Positions 18,353 through 27,529 of a stretch of 64,000 nucleotides of DNA are shown in pieces. The stretch is from NIC37A-2 sp050289625 (lineage in GTDB: Bacteria > Myxococcota_A > Polyangia > Polyangiales > Polyangiaceae): NCBI GenBank assembly GCA_050289625.1, contig JBNKGC010000004.1, positions 9,497 to 73,496 of the forward strand. The letters are read 5' to 3'. Position 1 is the first letter of the stretch. Each line of letters begins with the position of its first letter. The position numbers and the translations under genes were made by a program. Below the pieces are notes generated by a model, which searched no databases, was not told the origin of the DNA, and saw nothing but the letters and a program-made list of their open reading frames with translations.

Positions 18353-19507
18353 TCAGCTTGGGGCGCTGAACAGCGCCAACACCCCCGTGTAGAGGTGTAG
18401 GGCAGCGCCGGATCCGAACGGGCCGATCTCGAAGGCGGACTGGAGGCCGACGAGGGGCATCTCAGGAAATCGAGCGCGGACCAGCTTCACGTCGACGTCG
18501 GGAACTCCGTAGAGGCCCGCTCCCCGGCCAGCGCAGTTGATGTAGATGCCGAAGCGGGGAGCGGTTCCCGCCGCGGACAGAGCCAGGACGCGCATCTGGC
18601 TTTCCAGATCGCTCCGTGCCGCCGCGGCGTCGCGCACAGCGTAGGCAACCCGGGTTCCCGGGTGGAGCTCTTCGCCGATCAGCACGCCCCCTCGTCCCGG
18701 GTCGACGCCCTGGATGGCACGGAGCAAGAGCTCTGGGCGCCGACCGGGAGGTGCTGAACCGAGACCCTCGCGAGGGGGCATTTCGGGCGCTGCGACGGCA
18801 AGCAAAACGAGCGGCCGGTCCTCCAGTCCGCGCGCCGCGTCGCTGAGCGCGTCGAGGGCGCTTCGCCCAGCGATTTCGAGCACCATCGAACCTCTAACCC
18901 CCGTTACCTCCTCCAGTGGGGAGAGCAATCGACAGGCCGGAGTCACGGCGATCCGGGGCATTCCCAACCCGGCGAACGTAAGGGCCGCGCCTCGGCCGCG
19001 GCGTACCTCTTTGCCATCGACGACGAACACGTCCTGGTCGCCGACGGTGCCACCGCCAAAGACTCGCCTCCCAAAACTGAGCTCTTCGCCGAGGGGGTGC
19101 AGAGCATCCTGATCGAAACGATCGGCGCGCATCAGCGCGAGCGCCGTGGTGGTCGAGCTCGCTGCGAGGGCTTCGCGCACCCGCTCTCCGAGGTTTCCAG
19201 CGTCAGTGTCGTCGACGACGTATCCGGCGCGGACACCGGGCACGATGAGCCCGGCGGCCCCCGATTGATGCTCGAGTTCGCCCCGCTCGGTGAGGAGTCC
19301 GACGCCACCGGCGAGGAGCCACGGGAACCCGGGAGCTCGTGCGGCAAGGGCGGAGGCCAGCTCATCGAGTTGCGCGACGAGGGGGCCCGAAATGAAAAGA
19401 ATCCCGGCGCGAGGTCCTCGCACCAGCTCGGAACGGTCCAAGATGGTACGAATGACTCGCTCAGGCCGTTCGCTACGCACCTCGAAGCTGACGGCTTCCC
19501 CCGACAT
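18353..19507 (-). CDS. FIST-domain sensor protein
   Basis: A protein of about 384 residues with FIST_N then FIST_C domains, a sensory pair thought to bind small ligands such as amino acids. FIST_N shows AGILFISG and GRRVFGGGTVGDQDVFVVDG; FIST_C shows RFGIYINCAGRGAGLYG and FPEMPLVGLQSAFEIGP with the YTGVLALF ending, all typical. No output domain is fused, so it may signal through a partner. I prefer the ATG at 19507, where the domain begins. ATG 19588 would add a Cys-containing segment (CLGDCAQIGFC) but would overlap the start of the divergent PP2C gene, and longer frames run into that gene. Confidence 0.85.
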   Translation of the reverse strand: MSGEAVSFEVRSERPERVIRTILDRSELVRGPRAGILFISGPLVAQLDELASALAARAPGFPWLLAGGVGLLTERGELEHQSGAAGLIVPGVRAGYVVDDTDAGNLGERVREALAASSTTTALALMRADRFDQDALHPLGEELSFGRRVFGGGTVGDQDVFVVDGKEVRRGRGAALTFAGLGMPRIAVTPACRLLSPLEEVTGVRGSMVLEIAGRSALDALSDAARGLEDRPLVLLAVAAPEMPPREGLGSAPPGRRPELLLRAIQGVDPGRGGVLIGEELHPGTRVAYAVRDAAAARSDLESQMRVLALSAAGTAPRFGIYINCAGRGAGLYGVPDVDVKLVRARFPEMPLVGLQSAFEIGPFGSGAALHLYTGVLALFSAPS

Positions 19508-19586
19508 CCGACAAAAGCCTATTTGGGCGCAGTCCCCGAGGCAAGGCTCTACCCTCCCTTCAGCGATTCGCCTAATGTCTAAAATC

Positions 19587-20336
19587 ATGCCCGAGCTGTC
19601 GGTAACGCTGACCTCGTACGCATCGACGGATGTCGGGCGCCGCCGTGAACACAACGAGGACGCCTACTTCTGTGACGACGAGCTCGGACTCTGGGTCGTC
19701 GCGGACGGTATGGGGGGACAGGCGGCGGGCGAGGTTGCCAGTCAGCAGGCGGTCGAGACGGTTCACGAGATGGTGCTGCGGGGTCTCAGAACCCAGGCCC
19801 AGCGCGGAGGCGAGGGCGCGTCAGGCCGGATCCTGGAGTCGGCGGTTCAGGCCGCGACCTACATGGTGTTCGGTATGGCCGAGCTCGATCGCGACAAGGC
19901 CGGCATGGGCACGACCGTCTCGGCGATGATGCGATCGCAACGCGGCGCCGTTCTCGCCCAGGTCGGGGACAGCCGGATCTATCGGATCCGCGCCGAAGTT
20001 GCCGAGCAGCTCACCGAAGATCACACCTTGGTGAATTGGCAACTGCGCCAAGGCCTCATCACGCCGGATGAGGCCCGGCGAAGCAAACAGCGAAACGTCA
20101 TCACCCGCGCCGTGGGTAACCGCGACTACGTGCAGGTCGATCTGATCGAGACGGACGTGATTCTCGGTGACCGCTTCCTGCTCTGCAGCGACGGTCTGCA
20201 CGGTTACCTGCAGACCGAAGAGATCCCTGAGCTCATCCAGGACGGAGGCCCGGATGCGGTCGAAGCCCTGGTGGCGCTTGCCAACGATCGAGGCGGCAAA
20301 GACAACATCACCGCGGTTCTGGTCGAAGTGACCTGA
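19587..20336 (+). CDS. PP2C-family serine/threonine phosphatase
   Basis: A 249-residue metal-dependent phosphatase of the bacterial PP2C (Stp/PrpC) type. Metal-binding and catalytic motifs in order: DVGRRREHNEDAY, LGLWVVADGMGGQAAGEVAS, GMGTTVSAM, AQVGDSRIYRI, LTEDHTLVNWQLRQGLIT, NVITRAVG, DRFLLCSDGLHGYL and the closing GGKDNITAVLVEV. All core Asp residues are present. It dephosphorylates Ser/Thr substrates of Hanks-type kinases. ATG 19575 (MSKIMPEL) is an alternative start 12 bp upstream. It is divergent from the FIST gene, so the two may share a regulatory region. Confidence 0.95.
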   Translation: MPELSVTLTSYASTDVGRRREHNEDAYFCDDELGLWVVADGMGGQAAGEVASQQAVETVHEMVLRGLRTQAQRGGEGASGRILESAVQAATYMVFGMAELDRDKAGMGTTVSAMMRSQRGAVLAQVGDSRIYRIRAEVAEQLTEDHTLVNWQLRQGLITPDEARRSKQRNVITRAVGNRDYVQVDLIETDVILGDRFLLCSDGLHGYLQTEEIPELIQDGGPDAVEALVALANDRGGKDNITAVLVEVT

Positions 20337-20540
20337 ACAATTTTGTTTCCCTAAAAAACCATTGAAAGTCGGACGGTTGGAGATCCATCATTCGGGCTGT
20401 CTATCAGGAGTGCGCGGCGATTTTTTCATCCGGTTATTGGGCCAAGGGATCGGTCCCTGGTAGCGCTTGGGTCGCGCCGCACTTCGGTAACGAGCGGCGC
20501 CGATAACCTGGACCCAGGACGGGTCAGACCCGGAGTCGAG
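20337..20540 (+). promoter_or_regulatory. AT-richer gap before ddl
   Basis: A 204-bp non-coding stretch, notably richer in A/T than its surroundings at its left end (runs such as CAATTTTG and CTAAAAAACC). It is the likely site of the ddl promoter. I cannot assign a -35/-10 pair with confidence, and no terminator for the PP2C gene is evident. Confidence 0.3.
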
Positions 20541-21620
20541 ATGGAAGCTGTGCGTGTTGGTGTCGTGATGGGGGGAACGTCGAGCGAGCGTGAAGTCTCG
20601 CTTCAGTCAGGCGCGGCGGTTGCGAGTGCGCTCGAAGCACGAGGCTACGACGTCGTGCGGATCGACGTGGGAAGCGGGGCTCGAGTGTTCGAGGAGCTGG
20701 CGGGTGCGTCGATGGATGTCGCGTTCCTCGCCTTGCACGGACGCCAGGGCGAAGACGGCTGCGTCCAAGGCATGCTCGAAATGCTTGGGGTGCCCTACAC
20801 GGGCTCCGGCGTTCTCACGAGCGCTCTGGCGATGGACAAGCTGAAGAGCAAGGAACTGTTCCGGCTTCACAACGTTCCCACGCCCCCGTACTACGTCCTC
20901 GATCGCCGTCAGGCGGACGAGCTGGCAGACGTTCATGGATCCTTCGGGTTCCCGGTCGTGGTGAAGCCCCGCCGCGAGGGCTCCAGCATGGGGGTTTCCA
21001 AGGCTTGCAGTTTGGCAGAGCTCACCACGGCGGTGGAGGCAGCTCTCGTCTACGACGACTCGGTCCTCGTGGAGCGCTACGTGGCTGGCGTCGAAGTTGC
21101 GGTCGGGATCCTCGATGGGCAGGTTCTCGGAGCAATCGAGATCGCTCCCAAGAACGAGCTCTACGATTTCGAGGCGAAATACACCGCCGGCATGACCGAG
21201 TATTTTTTGCCGGTGCGCCTGCCGGAGACCCGTTTGCGCGGCATCATGAACCTCGCCGAGCGTGCGGCGCAGGCACTCGAAGTGCGCGGCGCTGCGCGGG
21301 TCGATCTTCTCGTGACCCCAGGAATGAACGAGTACGTTCTCGAGGTGAATACGCTGCCTGGCATGACGCCGACCAGCCTCTTACCGAAGATCGCAGATGC
21401 AGCTGGGTACGACTTCGGGAGCCTCTGCGAAGCGATCGTGGACGGTGCCCGCCTGGATGCTTCGTCCAGTTCAACCATCGGCGCGACGTCCCGCCAGCGG
21501 GTGGTGCTGCCCGGAGCTCGAGACCTGGGCGCCTGGGAAGAGATCTCCTTCGATGCGGGGCAGCCCGCGTACGTGGGCTCCGGCCGACGCCGCGCTGACA
21601 CCGCTCGCCGTTCGGCGTGA
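20541..21620 (+). CDS. ddl: D-alanine--D-alanine ligase
   Basis: A 359-residue ATP-grasp ligase that joins two D-alanines for peptidoglycan precursors. Marks in order: VGVVMGGTSSEREVSLQSG (first D-Ala site), ALHGRQGEDGCVQGMLEMLGVPYTGSGVLTSALAMDK, VVKPRREGSSMGVSK (ATP loop), EIAPKNELYDFEAKYTAGMTEYFLP, RVDLLVTPGMNEYVLEVNTLPGMTPTSLLPK (Mg and second D-Ala). The core ends near residue 305, and a tail of about 50 polar residues is extra. The E-x-x-Y-x-x-x-A-K-Y-loop with Y suggests D-Ala-D-Ala rather than D-Ala-D-Lac activity. The stop overlaps the next start by 4 bp (GTGA). Confidence 0.96.
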   Translation: MEAVRVGVVMGGTSSEREVSLQSGAAVASALEARGYDVVRIDVGSGARVFEELAGASMDVAFLALHGRQGEDGCVQGMLEMLGVPYTGSGVLTSALAMDKLKSKELFRLHNVPTPPYYVLDRRQADELADVHGSFGFPVVVKPRREGSSMGVSKACSLAELTTAVEAALVYDDSVLVERYVAGVEVAVGILDGQVLGAIEIAPKNELYDFEAKYTAGMTEYFLPVRLPETRLRGIMNLAERAAQALEVRGAARVDLLVTPGMNEYVLEVNTLPGMTPTSLLPKIADAAGYDFGSLCEAIVDGARLDASSSSTIGATSRQRVVLPGARDLGAWEEISFDAGQPAYVGSGRRRADTARRSA

Positions 21621-22267
21621 GCGAGAAAGGGGGGCTTCGTCGGCGCGCCGGGCTCCTCGGGGGAGCCGCGGCGCTCGTTGCGGCTCTGGCTGCTTTCGTC
21701 GTCTGGAAGCAGGAACGGAGCTCCGAGCCGTTCGACGATGCGGACCGATCGGACACCGCGTCCGCGGTCGCACCGGTCGCGTCCTCGCGGACGGATCCAT
21801 TCGATGGTCGTCCGCGCAGACTGACTGCCCTGGTGACGGAAGCACGTCGCCGCTCTCTGGAGTGGAACGGTCGCGCGGACCTGGTGCGGATCGAGGCGTC
21901 GGGATTTTCCGAGATGAAGCTCGCGACCCGTGCCGGCGGACGCGCTCAGATGACCTACGAAGTCCCGTTAGGCGGACTTCCTGGCTCTCCCGGCGCCGAA
22001 GTCACGGAGCGTCTGGTCGTGCTGTACGACCGCGATGGAATGCGTGAGACCCCGTCCTACGCCAAGCCGTCGGGGCCCGGTGTCGAGCATCCAGAGTGCC
22101 CGGCGGACGAGGTGCTTCGAGTCCTCTCGGGCCAAGAGCGCGAGGCACGAGCCCTCATTTATCTGAAAGATCCGGACCGGAAGGGCCCGGTCTGGGTCGC
22201 CCTGTTCGACGGAATGGAGCAGGACGAGAGATTTGCGGGGGACACCTGCGCCATCCTGCGCAGGTGA
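21617..22267 (+). CDS. Membrane-anchored protein downstream of ddl (unrecognised)
   Basis: A 216-residue protein with a GTG start overlapping the ddl stop by 4 bp. The N-terminus SEKGGLRRRAG is followed by one transmembrane helix (LLGGAAALVAALAAFVVW), then a Ser/Asp-rich linker and a periplasmic domain of about 140 residues. I see no catalytic motif or family match. Overlap with ddl suggests that it is made together with the ligase; a cell-envelope role is inference. Confidence 0.75.
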   Translation: MSEKGGLRRRAGLLGGAAALVAALAAFVVWKQERSSEPFDDADRSDTASAVAPVASSRTDPFDGRPRRLTALVTEARRRSLEWNGRADLVRIEASGFSEMKLATRAGGRAQMTYEVPLGGLPGSPGAEVTERLVVLYDRDGMRETPSYAKPSGPGVEHPECPADEVLRVLSGQEREARALIYLKDPDRKGPVWVALFDGMEQDERFAGDTCAILRR

Positions 22268-22285
22268 GCTGCCTGCCAGCGCCGC

Positions 22286-24847
22286 TCATTCGACCAGCAT
22301 GCCGCGGATTTCGTCTGCAGCGCGATACGTCTTCAGGTGAGCGACTAGGCGCTCTCGTGTCTTCCAGGGCAAGACGTTGCCGCGAGGCGTCGCGTACTCG
22401 AGATACAGGTTGTCGTCGGTCGATCGAAGCGCGGTACGGGGCAGGTCGTTCGAGCGAGCCAAGTCGTCGAGGTAGCGCTCGAGACCGTTCCCAGTCACGA
22501 GCACGTCGCCGAGGAGCTCGGGCAGAAGTCTGCCGTCGGGGAGCACCTCGTGGATGGCGTCTCGGGCCATGAGGGCCTCAAGGCGGCTCGAGGAAGTGCG
22601 TAGCGGCTCGTCGGACGCCACCAGGATGCCTTGCCCTCCGCCGTAGAACAGGGCCACGTGGGGGAAGACGTCGCAGAGCGTATTCAGAATCGTGGCGAAA
22701 TCCTTCTCGTAGATGTGGTGGAGCTGCACCCACTGCTGGAAGATCCCACCTGGGCGCAGACGTGCGCGAACCAGCTCGTAGTATTCGACGCTGTAGAGGC
22801 TTGCAGCACCGGCGAACCAAATGCTGGACAGCTCCATGCCGATCAGATCGTACTTGCCTTGGTCGAGCAGGAGATGGTTGCGACCATCGGCAATGTGCAC
22901 AGCGAGCCTTGGATCGTCGAGAGCACCGCGATTCGGTCCCCGGAAGAACTCGCCGGCTGCTTCGACGATGGCGGGGGAGATCTCGACGAGATCGAGCCGT
23001 TTCCACGGATAGGCCGCGAGGGTGCCGAGGGTTGTGCCGGTGCCGAGACCGATCACCAAGGCGTGGTCGAAGCGGCTCACGAACAGACTCGGATAGTGGG
23101 CGAAAAACCGCTGAGCTTTCAGTTCCCAGCCGTTGTTGCCTTGGAATTTGCCGTTCGTGTACAGCGTCGAAACCGGGCCTTCTCGATCGCGAGCCGGGCG
23201 TTCGATCACGGTGGTGACACCCCCGTGCACGTCCTCTCGGACGAAGCGGAGCTCGCCCTGCTGCTGATGGCCGTCGAAGTAGACGTTTGTCCCCGCCGTC
23301 ATCTTCACGAGGTCCCAGCGCGGAAGCAGGAGCGCTATCAGGGTCGCCGCTCCTGCTAGAACTACCGGTGCAGCGCGTGCGCTCGACGCGCCGGTGCTCG
23401 GGCCGAAGATGCGGCTGGCGGCGGCACCGAGCAACAGGAACGACACGGCGACGGCGCGAAGGGTGAGCTCGGAGCCGAGGACGGGTAGGAGCAGATAGCC
23501 GGCCGCGAGAGAGCCAGCGACGGCGCCGAGCGTGTTCACCGCGGTCAGGCGTCCCACCCAGAGCCCCACGTCGCGTTCGCGCGCCACACGCTGGAGAAGC
23601 AGCGGGAACGTCAGGCCCATCAGGGTCGTTGGCGCGGCGAGTAGGCAGAATGCGGACGCGGCACGAACCGCCTCGCGTCCCTCGAAGGTGATCACTTCCT
23701 TCCCCAGACTGGTGAACAAGAGCGGGAGCTCGTCCCAAACGGGGAGGGTGACGAGGAGGCTCAGGCCGGAGGCGAAAAGGCTCAGAGGCAGGGCGCGATG
23801 GCCAAAGCGCCGCGCAGCCCAAGCGGCTCGTGAAGCGCCGAAAAATAGGCAAATCAGAAAGATCGCGAGGATGAGACCGAACGCGTACGCGCTGTTGCCG
23901 ATCAGCACGGCGAGCAGATGGGTCTCGACGACCTCGAGGATGAAGATCAGCGCGCCCGAAGCGATGGCGAGCACCATCAGGAGGGGGCGCTCGTCACGAT
24001 GGGGGGCTCGGGGATGGATCGTGCTGCCCACCTCGGCTTCGAGTCGCGCGCCGCCGGGCGTGCCTTCGTTCGGGGCATCGGGTCCCGACGCGGGGGGCGA
24101 TGCAGCAGCTTCGTGAGGAGCTGCTGTGACGCGCCGGCCAAAAGCGATCGCAACGGCTCCCACGATGGCGCTCAGCGTCGCGGAGCCGAGCAGGGTGCCG
24201 CTCAGGCCGAGCGCCGGGAGCACGACATAGGCCGCTAAGAGCGCGCCGCTCGCGCCGCCCAGGGTGTTCGCCGCGTAGAGCGCACCGAGCTGACGGTCCC
24301 GTCGACCAGGCTGGGGCGCAAGAGCACGGGTCAACACGGGCAGGGTTGCGCCCATCGCTACGGTGGGGATGACGACCACGGCGAGCGCGAGGATCCAGCG
24401 GAGCGCGCTGAGCGCCACGAGCGAATCCGGGAGGGCTCTGGCTGCGGCGACGTAGAGCGGTCCGAGCGCATGAAACGCCGGGGCCGAAACGGCCACGCAC
24501 GCCGCGACCACGAGCTCCAGGACGCCGTAGGCTTGCAGCGGGCGGTCGAGACGGGCTGCCAGGCGACCGCCCCAGTGCGCTCCGAGGGAGAGCCCCACCA
24601 TGAATGCGGCGAGCACGGCGCTCACGGCATAGGCGGTCGAGCCGACGATGTACCCGAGGTACTTCGAGAAGCAGACCTGATCGACGAGACCGGCCGCCCC
24701 GGAAACGACGAACAGGATCGCGACGAGGCGAAAGGGCAGGGGCGTCGACGCGCTGCCGGGTCCAGGCAGCGGCAGGCGGTCACGCAAACGCTTCGCGCTC
24801 GTCGGGGGCAGGCTCTCAGGGTTTTCTAGCTGCGCGGCGTCGGTCAA
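22286..24847 (-). CDS. Fused multi-pass membrane protein with spermidine-synthase-like domain
   Basis: An 853-residue protein with two parts. Residues 35 to about 530 form at least twelve transmembrane helices in two similar halves (for example FVVSGAAGLVDQVCFSKYLGYIVGS and IASGALIFILEVVETHLLAVLIGNSAYAFGLILAIF), as in fused MFS/spermidine synthase proteins. Residues about 545-853 are a Rossmann methyltransferase-like fold with VIGLGTGTTLGTLAAYPWKRLDLVEISPAIVEAA, DGRNHLLLDQGKYDLIGMEL and SVEYYELVRARLRPGGIFQQWV. The polyamine-binding Asp pair of true SpeE is not obvious, so aminopropyl transfer is uncertain. The start is a TTG; no nearby in-frame ATG precedes the first helix. No partner gene overlaps it. 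Confidence 0.85.
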   Translation of the reverse strand: MTDAAQLENPESLPPTSAKRLRDRLPLPGPGSASTPLPFRLVAILFVVSGAAGLVDQVCFSKYLGYIVGSTAYAVSAVLAAFMVGLSLGAHWGGRLAARLDRPLQAYGVLELVVAACVAVSAPAFHALGPLYVAAARALPDSLVALSALRWILALAVVVIPTVAMGATLPVLTRALAPQPGRRDRQLGALYAANTLGGASGALLAAYVVLPALGLSGTLLGSATLSAIVGAVAIAFGRRVTAAPHEAAASPPASGPDAPNEGTPGGARLEAEVGSTIHPRAPHRDERPLLMVLAIASGALIFILEVVETHLLAVLIGNSAYAFGLILAIFLICLFFGASRAAWAARRFGHRALPLSLFASGLSLLVTLPVWDELPLLFTSLGKEVITFEGREAVRAASAFCLLAAPTTLMGLTFPLLLQRVARERDVGLWVGRLTAVNTLGAVAGSLAAGYLLLPVLGSELTLRAVAVSFLLLGAAASRIFGPSTGASSARAAPVVLAGAATLIALLLPRWDLVKMTAGTNVYFDGHQQQGELRFVREDVHGGVTTVIERPARDREGPVSTLYTNGKFQGNNGWELKAQRFFAHYPSLFVSRFDHALVIGLGTGTTLGTLAAYPWKRLDLVEISPAIVEAAGEFFRGPNRGALDDPRLAVHIADGRNHLLLDQGKYDLIGMELSSIWFAGAASLYSVEYYELVRARLRPGGIFQQWVQLHHIYEKDFATILNTLCDVFPHVALFYGGGQGILVASDEPLRTSSSRLEALMARDAIHEVLPDGRLLPELLGDVLVTGNGLERYLDDLARSNDLPRTALRSTDDNLYLEYATPRGNVLPWKTRERLVAHLKTYRAADEIRGMLVE

Positions 24848-24933
24848 GGAGCGCCGACCATAGCAGAATCATCATCATTCCCCGTTTCGAGGTGCTGGGC
24901 CGGCCCGGCGGTCGGTACGGTGAGCCCCGGAAG

Positions 24934-25374
24934 TTAGGGAAGAAAGAGTGTTCGCTCCTCGGGGCTTGGGATCTGGCAGAGGTCGCGGCGTCCGAAGATC
25001 CGGTAACGGAAGCGGGCGACCGTCGCGTAGACGGGGTTCGTGAGCCATTCGGGAAGCCAGCGAAACCAGGCGGCCGCCCGCCAGGGTAGTGGCAGGTAGC
25101 GAGCCAGCTCGAGCCATGCGGTCATGCGAAAGTAGAGCCTGCTGTCGTCGAGGAAGACGAGGGTGTCGAGGTGGTCGGGAAAAGCGGGCATGAGCTGCAG
25201 GACGTGCGCCGCGGTTTCACCCTGAAGCGGCGCGTAGTGAAGGGCGCGCTGTCGGTCGACACGAACCAGGAAGCGGACGGATCGCGTGCAGAGGCCGCAG
25301 ACCCCGTCGTAGAAAACGATGCGAGGGGGCAGGGCTGCCGGAAAGGAATCACCGGGAGGAGGGGAAGACGCCAT
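24934..25374 (-). CDS. DCC-family thiol-disulfide oxidoreductase-like protein (DUF393)
   Basis: A 146-residue DCC/DUF393 protein. The signature FYDGVCGLCTRSVRFLVRVDR is near residue 18 (D-G-V-C-x-x-C), followed by HYAPLQGE and FLDDSRLYFRMTAWLELARYL, and a hydrophobic helix-rich C-terminus. The paired cysteines suggest a redox role of thioredoxin type, but no member has a well-defined substrate. I set the start at ATG 25374; longer frames would run through the tRNA gene. Upstream and downstream genes are unrelated. Confidence 0.85.
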   Translation of the reverse strand: MASSPPPGDSFPAALPPRIVFYDGVCGLCTRSVRFLVRVDRQRALHYAPLQGETAAHVLQLMPAFPDHLDTLVFLDDSRLYFRMTAWLELARYLPLPWRAAAWFRWLPEWLTNPVYATVARFRYRIFGRRDLCQIPSPEERTLFLP

Positions 25375-25516
25375 GGTCGAACGGTCTGAAGCATAGCGGG
25401 CAGCCAATTCGACGCGCGAGCGAGCCTTCCTGGCTCGAAGATCAGGCCGGAGTTTTCTTCGTTGCATCGCGGTGTTGCGAGGAGAGTCGACGAACGCTAT
25501 AGGTTCGGCCCCCCGG

Positions 25517-25591
25517 GTCCCCATCGTCTAGTCAGGCCCAGGACATCGCCCTTTCAAGGCGACGACGCGGGTTCGAATCCCGCTGGGGACG
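25517..25591 (+). tRNA. tRNA-Glu (UUC anticodon)
   Basis: A 75-nt cloverleaf. The acceptor stem GTCCCCA (25517-25523) pairs with TGGGGAC (25584-25590), followed by the discriminator G. The anticodon arm has the loop CTTTCAA, giving anticodon UUC for glutamate. The T arm contains GGTTCGAATCC, the only such sequence in the window. CCA is not encoded. Confidence 0.93.
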
Positions 25592-25599
25592 CAAAGGAA

Positions 25600-25636
25600 G
25601 GCCTCCAGTCGAAAGACTGGGGGCCGACTGCTTTTT
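25600..25636 (+). terminator. Intrinsic terminator after tRNA-Glu
   Basis: An 11-bp stem with GGCCTCCAGTC pairing with GACTGGGGGCC (one G-U pair) around a GAAA tetraloop, followed after a few bases by TTTTT. It is 9 bp past the tRNA. The following 325 bp to the next gene show nothing recognisable. Confidence 0.85.
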
Positions 25637-25960
25637 GTGGTCGCCGGAGTCCCGAGCGTTGTTCGAACCGTCAGAGGAGCAGGTGACGCACGGGGAGGGA
25701 GGCCTGCCGAGTGTTTCGCTGCGGGTTCGACCCGGAGTGGAGGGAGTCAAGCGAGCTGGACGGACTCCACGGACACTAGCCTTCCCAGCACGACCCGATC
25801 CCCATACCAGGGCTGCCACCCCTCGGCAGAGAGATTGTGAGGGCGCAGAGACGGAGCACAGCCACGGTGGCGGGGTGGCCGCCCGGGATCGGGGGGCGCT
25901 TTTCACGCGCGTGCGGCCTCTCGGTTTCGCGCCGAGGGGCAGCAGTGATAGCTGGGCGAG

Positions 25961-26764
25961 ATGAGCACTCGGACAATCCTCTGCGGAGCCGCCCTGTTGG
26001 TCGCATGCCACTCGCAGGGCGAAGGCGCCGAGTCGCCGCCGCCGCCTCCACCTGCGGAGGCCCCTCACGTGGCTAGCGAGGAGCCTCCCGTCACTGCTTC
26101 CGCTATGCCCTCGGGTCCCGCGGCCGTCACGCCTCCTCCCGGTGCAGACTGCCTGAGTCCCCAGGAAATCGAAGCGAACCTCGGGCTTTGGTGGAAAATG
26201 CAGAACAAGCAGCTGAGCGTCGTGGGAGTCGGCCCCGACGGACACGTTCACGTGTACCAAGCGCCGTCCTTCGACGCGCCCGTCGCCGGGAGGCTGTCCT
26301 ACGATGCTCGCGACCTCGTGGCGACTGGCCGCGCCTGCCGTGAGGACGACAGCATCTTCGTTTCACTCCGTGCTGGCCCCGTTGCGGGTTGGGTGAACGC
26401 CGCTTCTCTGCTTCCCACGACGATGCCTGCCGAAGAGACCGCGCGTTTTCAGAAGTACTTGAAGGGTGAGACCTTCACGTCACCGGAAGGCCTCGCCGAT
26501 GCAGTCGCCCGAGGTCTCGCTGCCGAGCACCCTGCGGAGGGCGAAGTGCCTTTCCAGGTCGAGGTTCTCGGCGTCGCTCGCAGCGATGTCGCTGGCAAGC
26601 GCACCGCGCGCGTAGCCCTCGAGCCGTGCTGCTACGCCGACGACTCGGTTCGTGGTGAACAAGTCGATCTCGACCTCGACGAGCTAGGAGGGACGTGGCG
26701 GCTCGTGTCGGCCCGGGTTCGCCGTCTCTGTCCCCGCGGCGCGCAGGTGGCCCGCTGCCTGTGA
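25961..26764 (+). CDS. Lipoprotein with SH3-like region (unrecognised)
   Basis: A 267-residue predicted lipoprotein. The signal peptide MSTRTILCGAALLVAC carries the lipobox, followed by a Pro/Glu-rich linker (PPPPPPAEAPHV, GPAAVTPPPG). A central segment HVHVYQAPSFDAPVAGRLSYDARDLVATGRACREDDSIFV with GPVAGWVNAASLL resembles a bacterial SH3-like domain (V-Y-x-x-P-x-x-x-A-x-x-V-G). The C-terminal part has two Cys pairs and no family match. The start follows GGGCGAG. The downstream gene is convergent. Confidence 0.75.
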   Translation: MSTRTILCGAALLVACHSQGEGAESPPPPPPAEAPHVASEEPPVTASAMPSGPAAVTPPPGADCLSPQEIEANLGLWWKMQNKQLSVVGVGPDGHVHVYQAPSFDAPVAGRLSYDARDLVATGRACREDDSIFVSLRAGPVAGWVNAASLLPTTMPAEETARFQKYLKGETFTSPEGLADAVARGLAAEHPAEGEVPFQVEVLGVARSDVAGKRTARVALEPCCYADDSVRGEQVDLDLDELGGTWRLVSARVRRLCPRGAQVARCL

Positions 26765-26776
26765 ACAGCCGACGCT

Positions 26777-27424
26777 TCAGCGCTGGGCTGGTCCGCGCAT
26801 GCGGTAGATCTCCGCGAGCTGATCGGGGCTCGAGATGCACAGATCCAGGTCTTTGAGGAGCCCGTCCTTCAAGGCATAGATCCAACCGTGCACGCAGACG
26901 TCTTGCCCGCGCCGCCAGGCATCTTGGACGATGGTCGTGTGGCAGACGTTGCGGACCTGCGCTGCGACGTTGATCTCGCACATGCGGTTGGTCTTCGCGA
27001 CCGGGTCGAGCGTCGACAGGTCGGAGGCCAGGGGGCTGTTTTCGCAGACATCCTTGATCTGCCGGAGCCAATTGTCGATGAGACCGTGTGGCGCGTCCTG
27101 CAGGGCGGAGGTGACGCCACCGCATCCGTAGTGGCCACAGACGATGACGTGCTTCACCTGGAGCACATCGACCGCGTACTGGAGCACCGACAGGCAGTTG
27201 AGGTCCGTGTGCGAGACCACGTTGGCCACGTTGCGGTGCACGAAGACCTGCCCCGGCTCGAGCCCGATGATCTGATTGGCGGGAACTCGGCTGTCCGCGC
27301 ACCCGATCCACAGATAAGGCGGGGTTTGCTGCGTCGCGAGGCTCTCGAAAAATTCGGGGTTCTCCTCGCGCATTTGCGTGGACCACCGCCGATTGTTGTC
27401 GAACAGATGTTTGAGGACTCGCAT
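26777..27424 (-). CDS. can: Beta-class carbonic anhydrase
   Basis: A 215-residue beta carbonic anhydrase (CO2 to bicarbonate). Zinc ligands are in place: CADSRVPANQI (Cys and Asp-Arg dyad) at about residues 41-51, and HYGCGGV (His, Cys) at about 97-103. Also present are EPGQVFVHRNVANVV and the C-terminal VHGWIYAL dimer region. Start ATG 27424 was chosen over a longer frame because MRVLKHLFDNN is the typical E. coli Can-like N-terminus. Confidence 0.95.
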   Translation of the reverse strand: MRVLKHLFDNNRRWSTQMREENPEFFESLATQQTPPYLWIGCADSRVPANQIIGLEPGQVFVHRNVANVVSHTDLNCLSVLQYAVDVLQVKHVIVCGHYGCGGVTSALQDAPHGLIDNWLRQIKDVCENSPLASDLSTLDPVAKTNRMCEINVAAQVRNVCHTTIVQDAWRRGQDVCVHGWIYALKDGLLKDLDLCISSPDQLAEIYRMRGPAQR

Positions 27425-27529
27425 GGCGAGGCGCCTACCATGAGGCACCCTACCGGTCCAAGACCCCGGGCGCCGCGCTCCGTCGAGGGCTTGCGCGAAG
27501 CCTGGGGGTGCGAAATATACGTTGCTCCG

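Noticed and set aside
25592..25960. Possible small gene between tRNA-Glu terminator and the lipoprotein
   Set aside because: Frames there are short, Arg/Pro-rich, and lack motifs or ribosome-binding sites.
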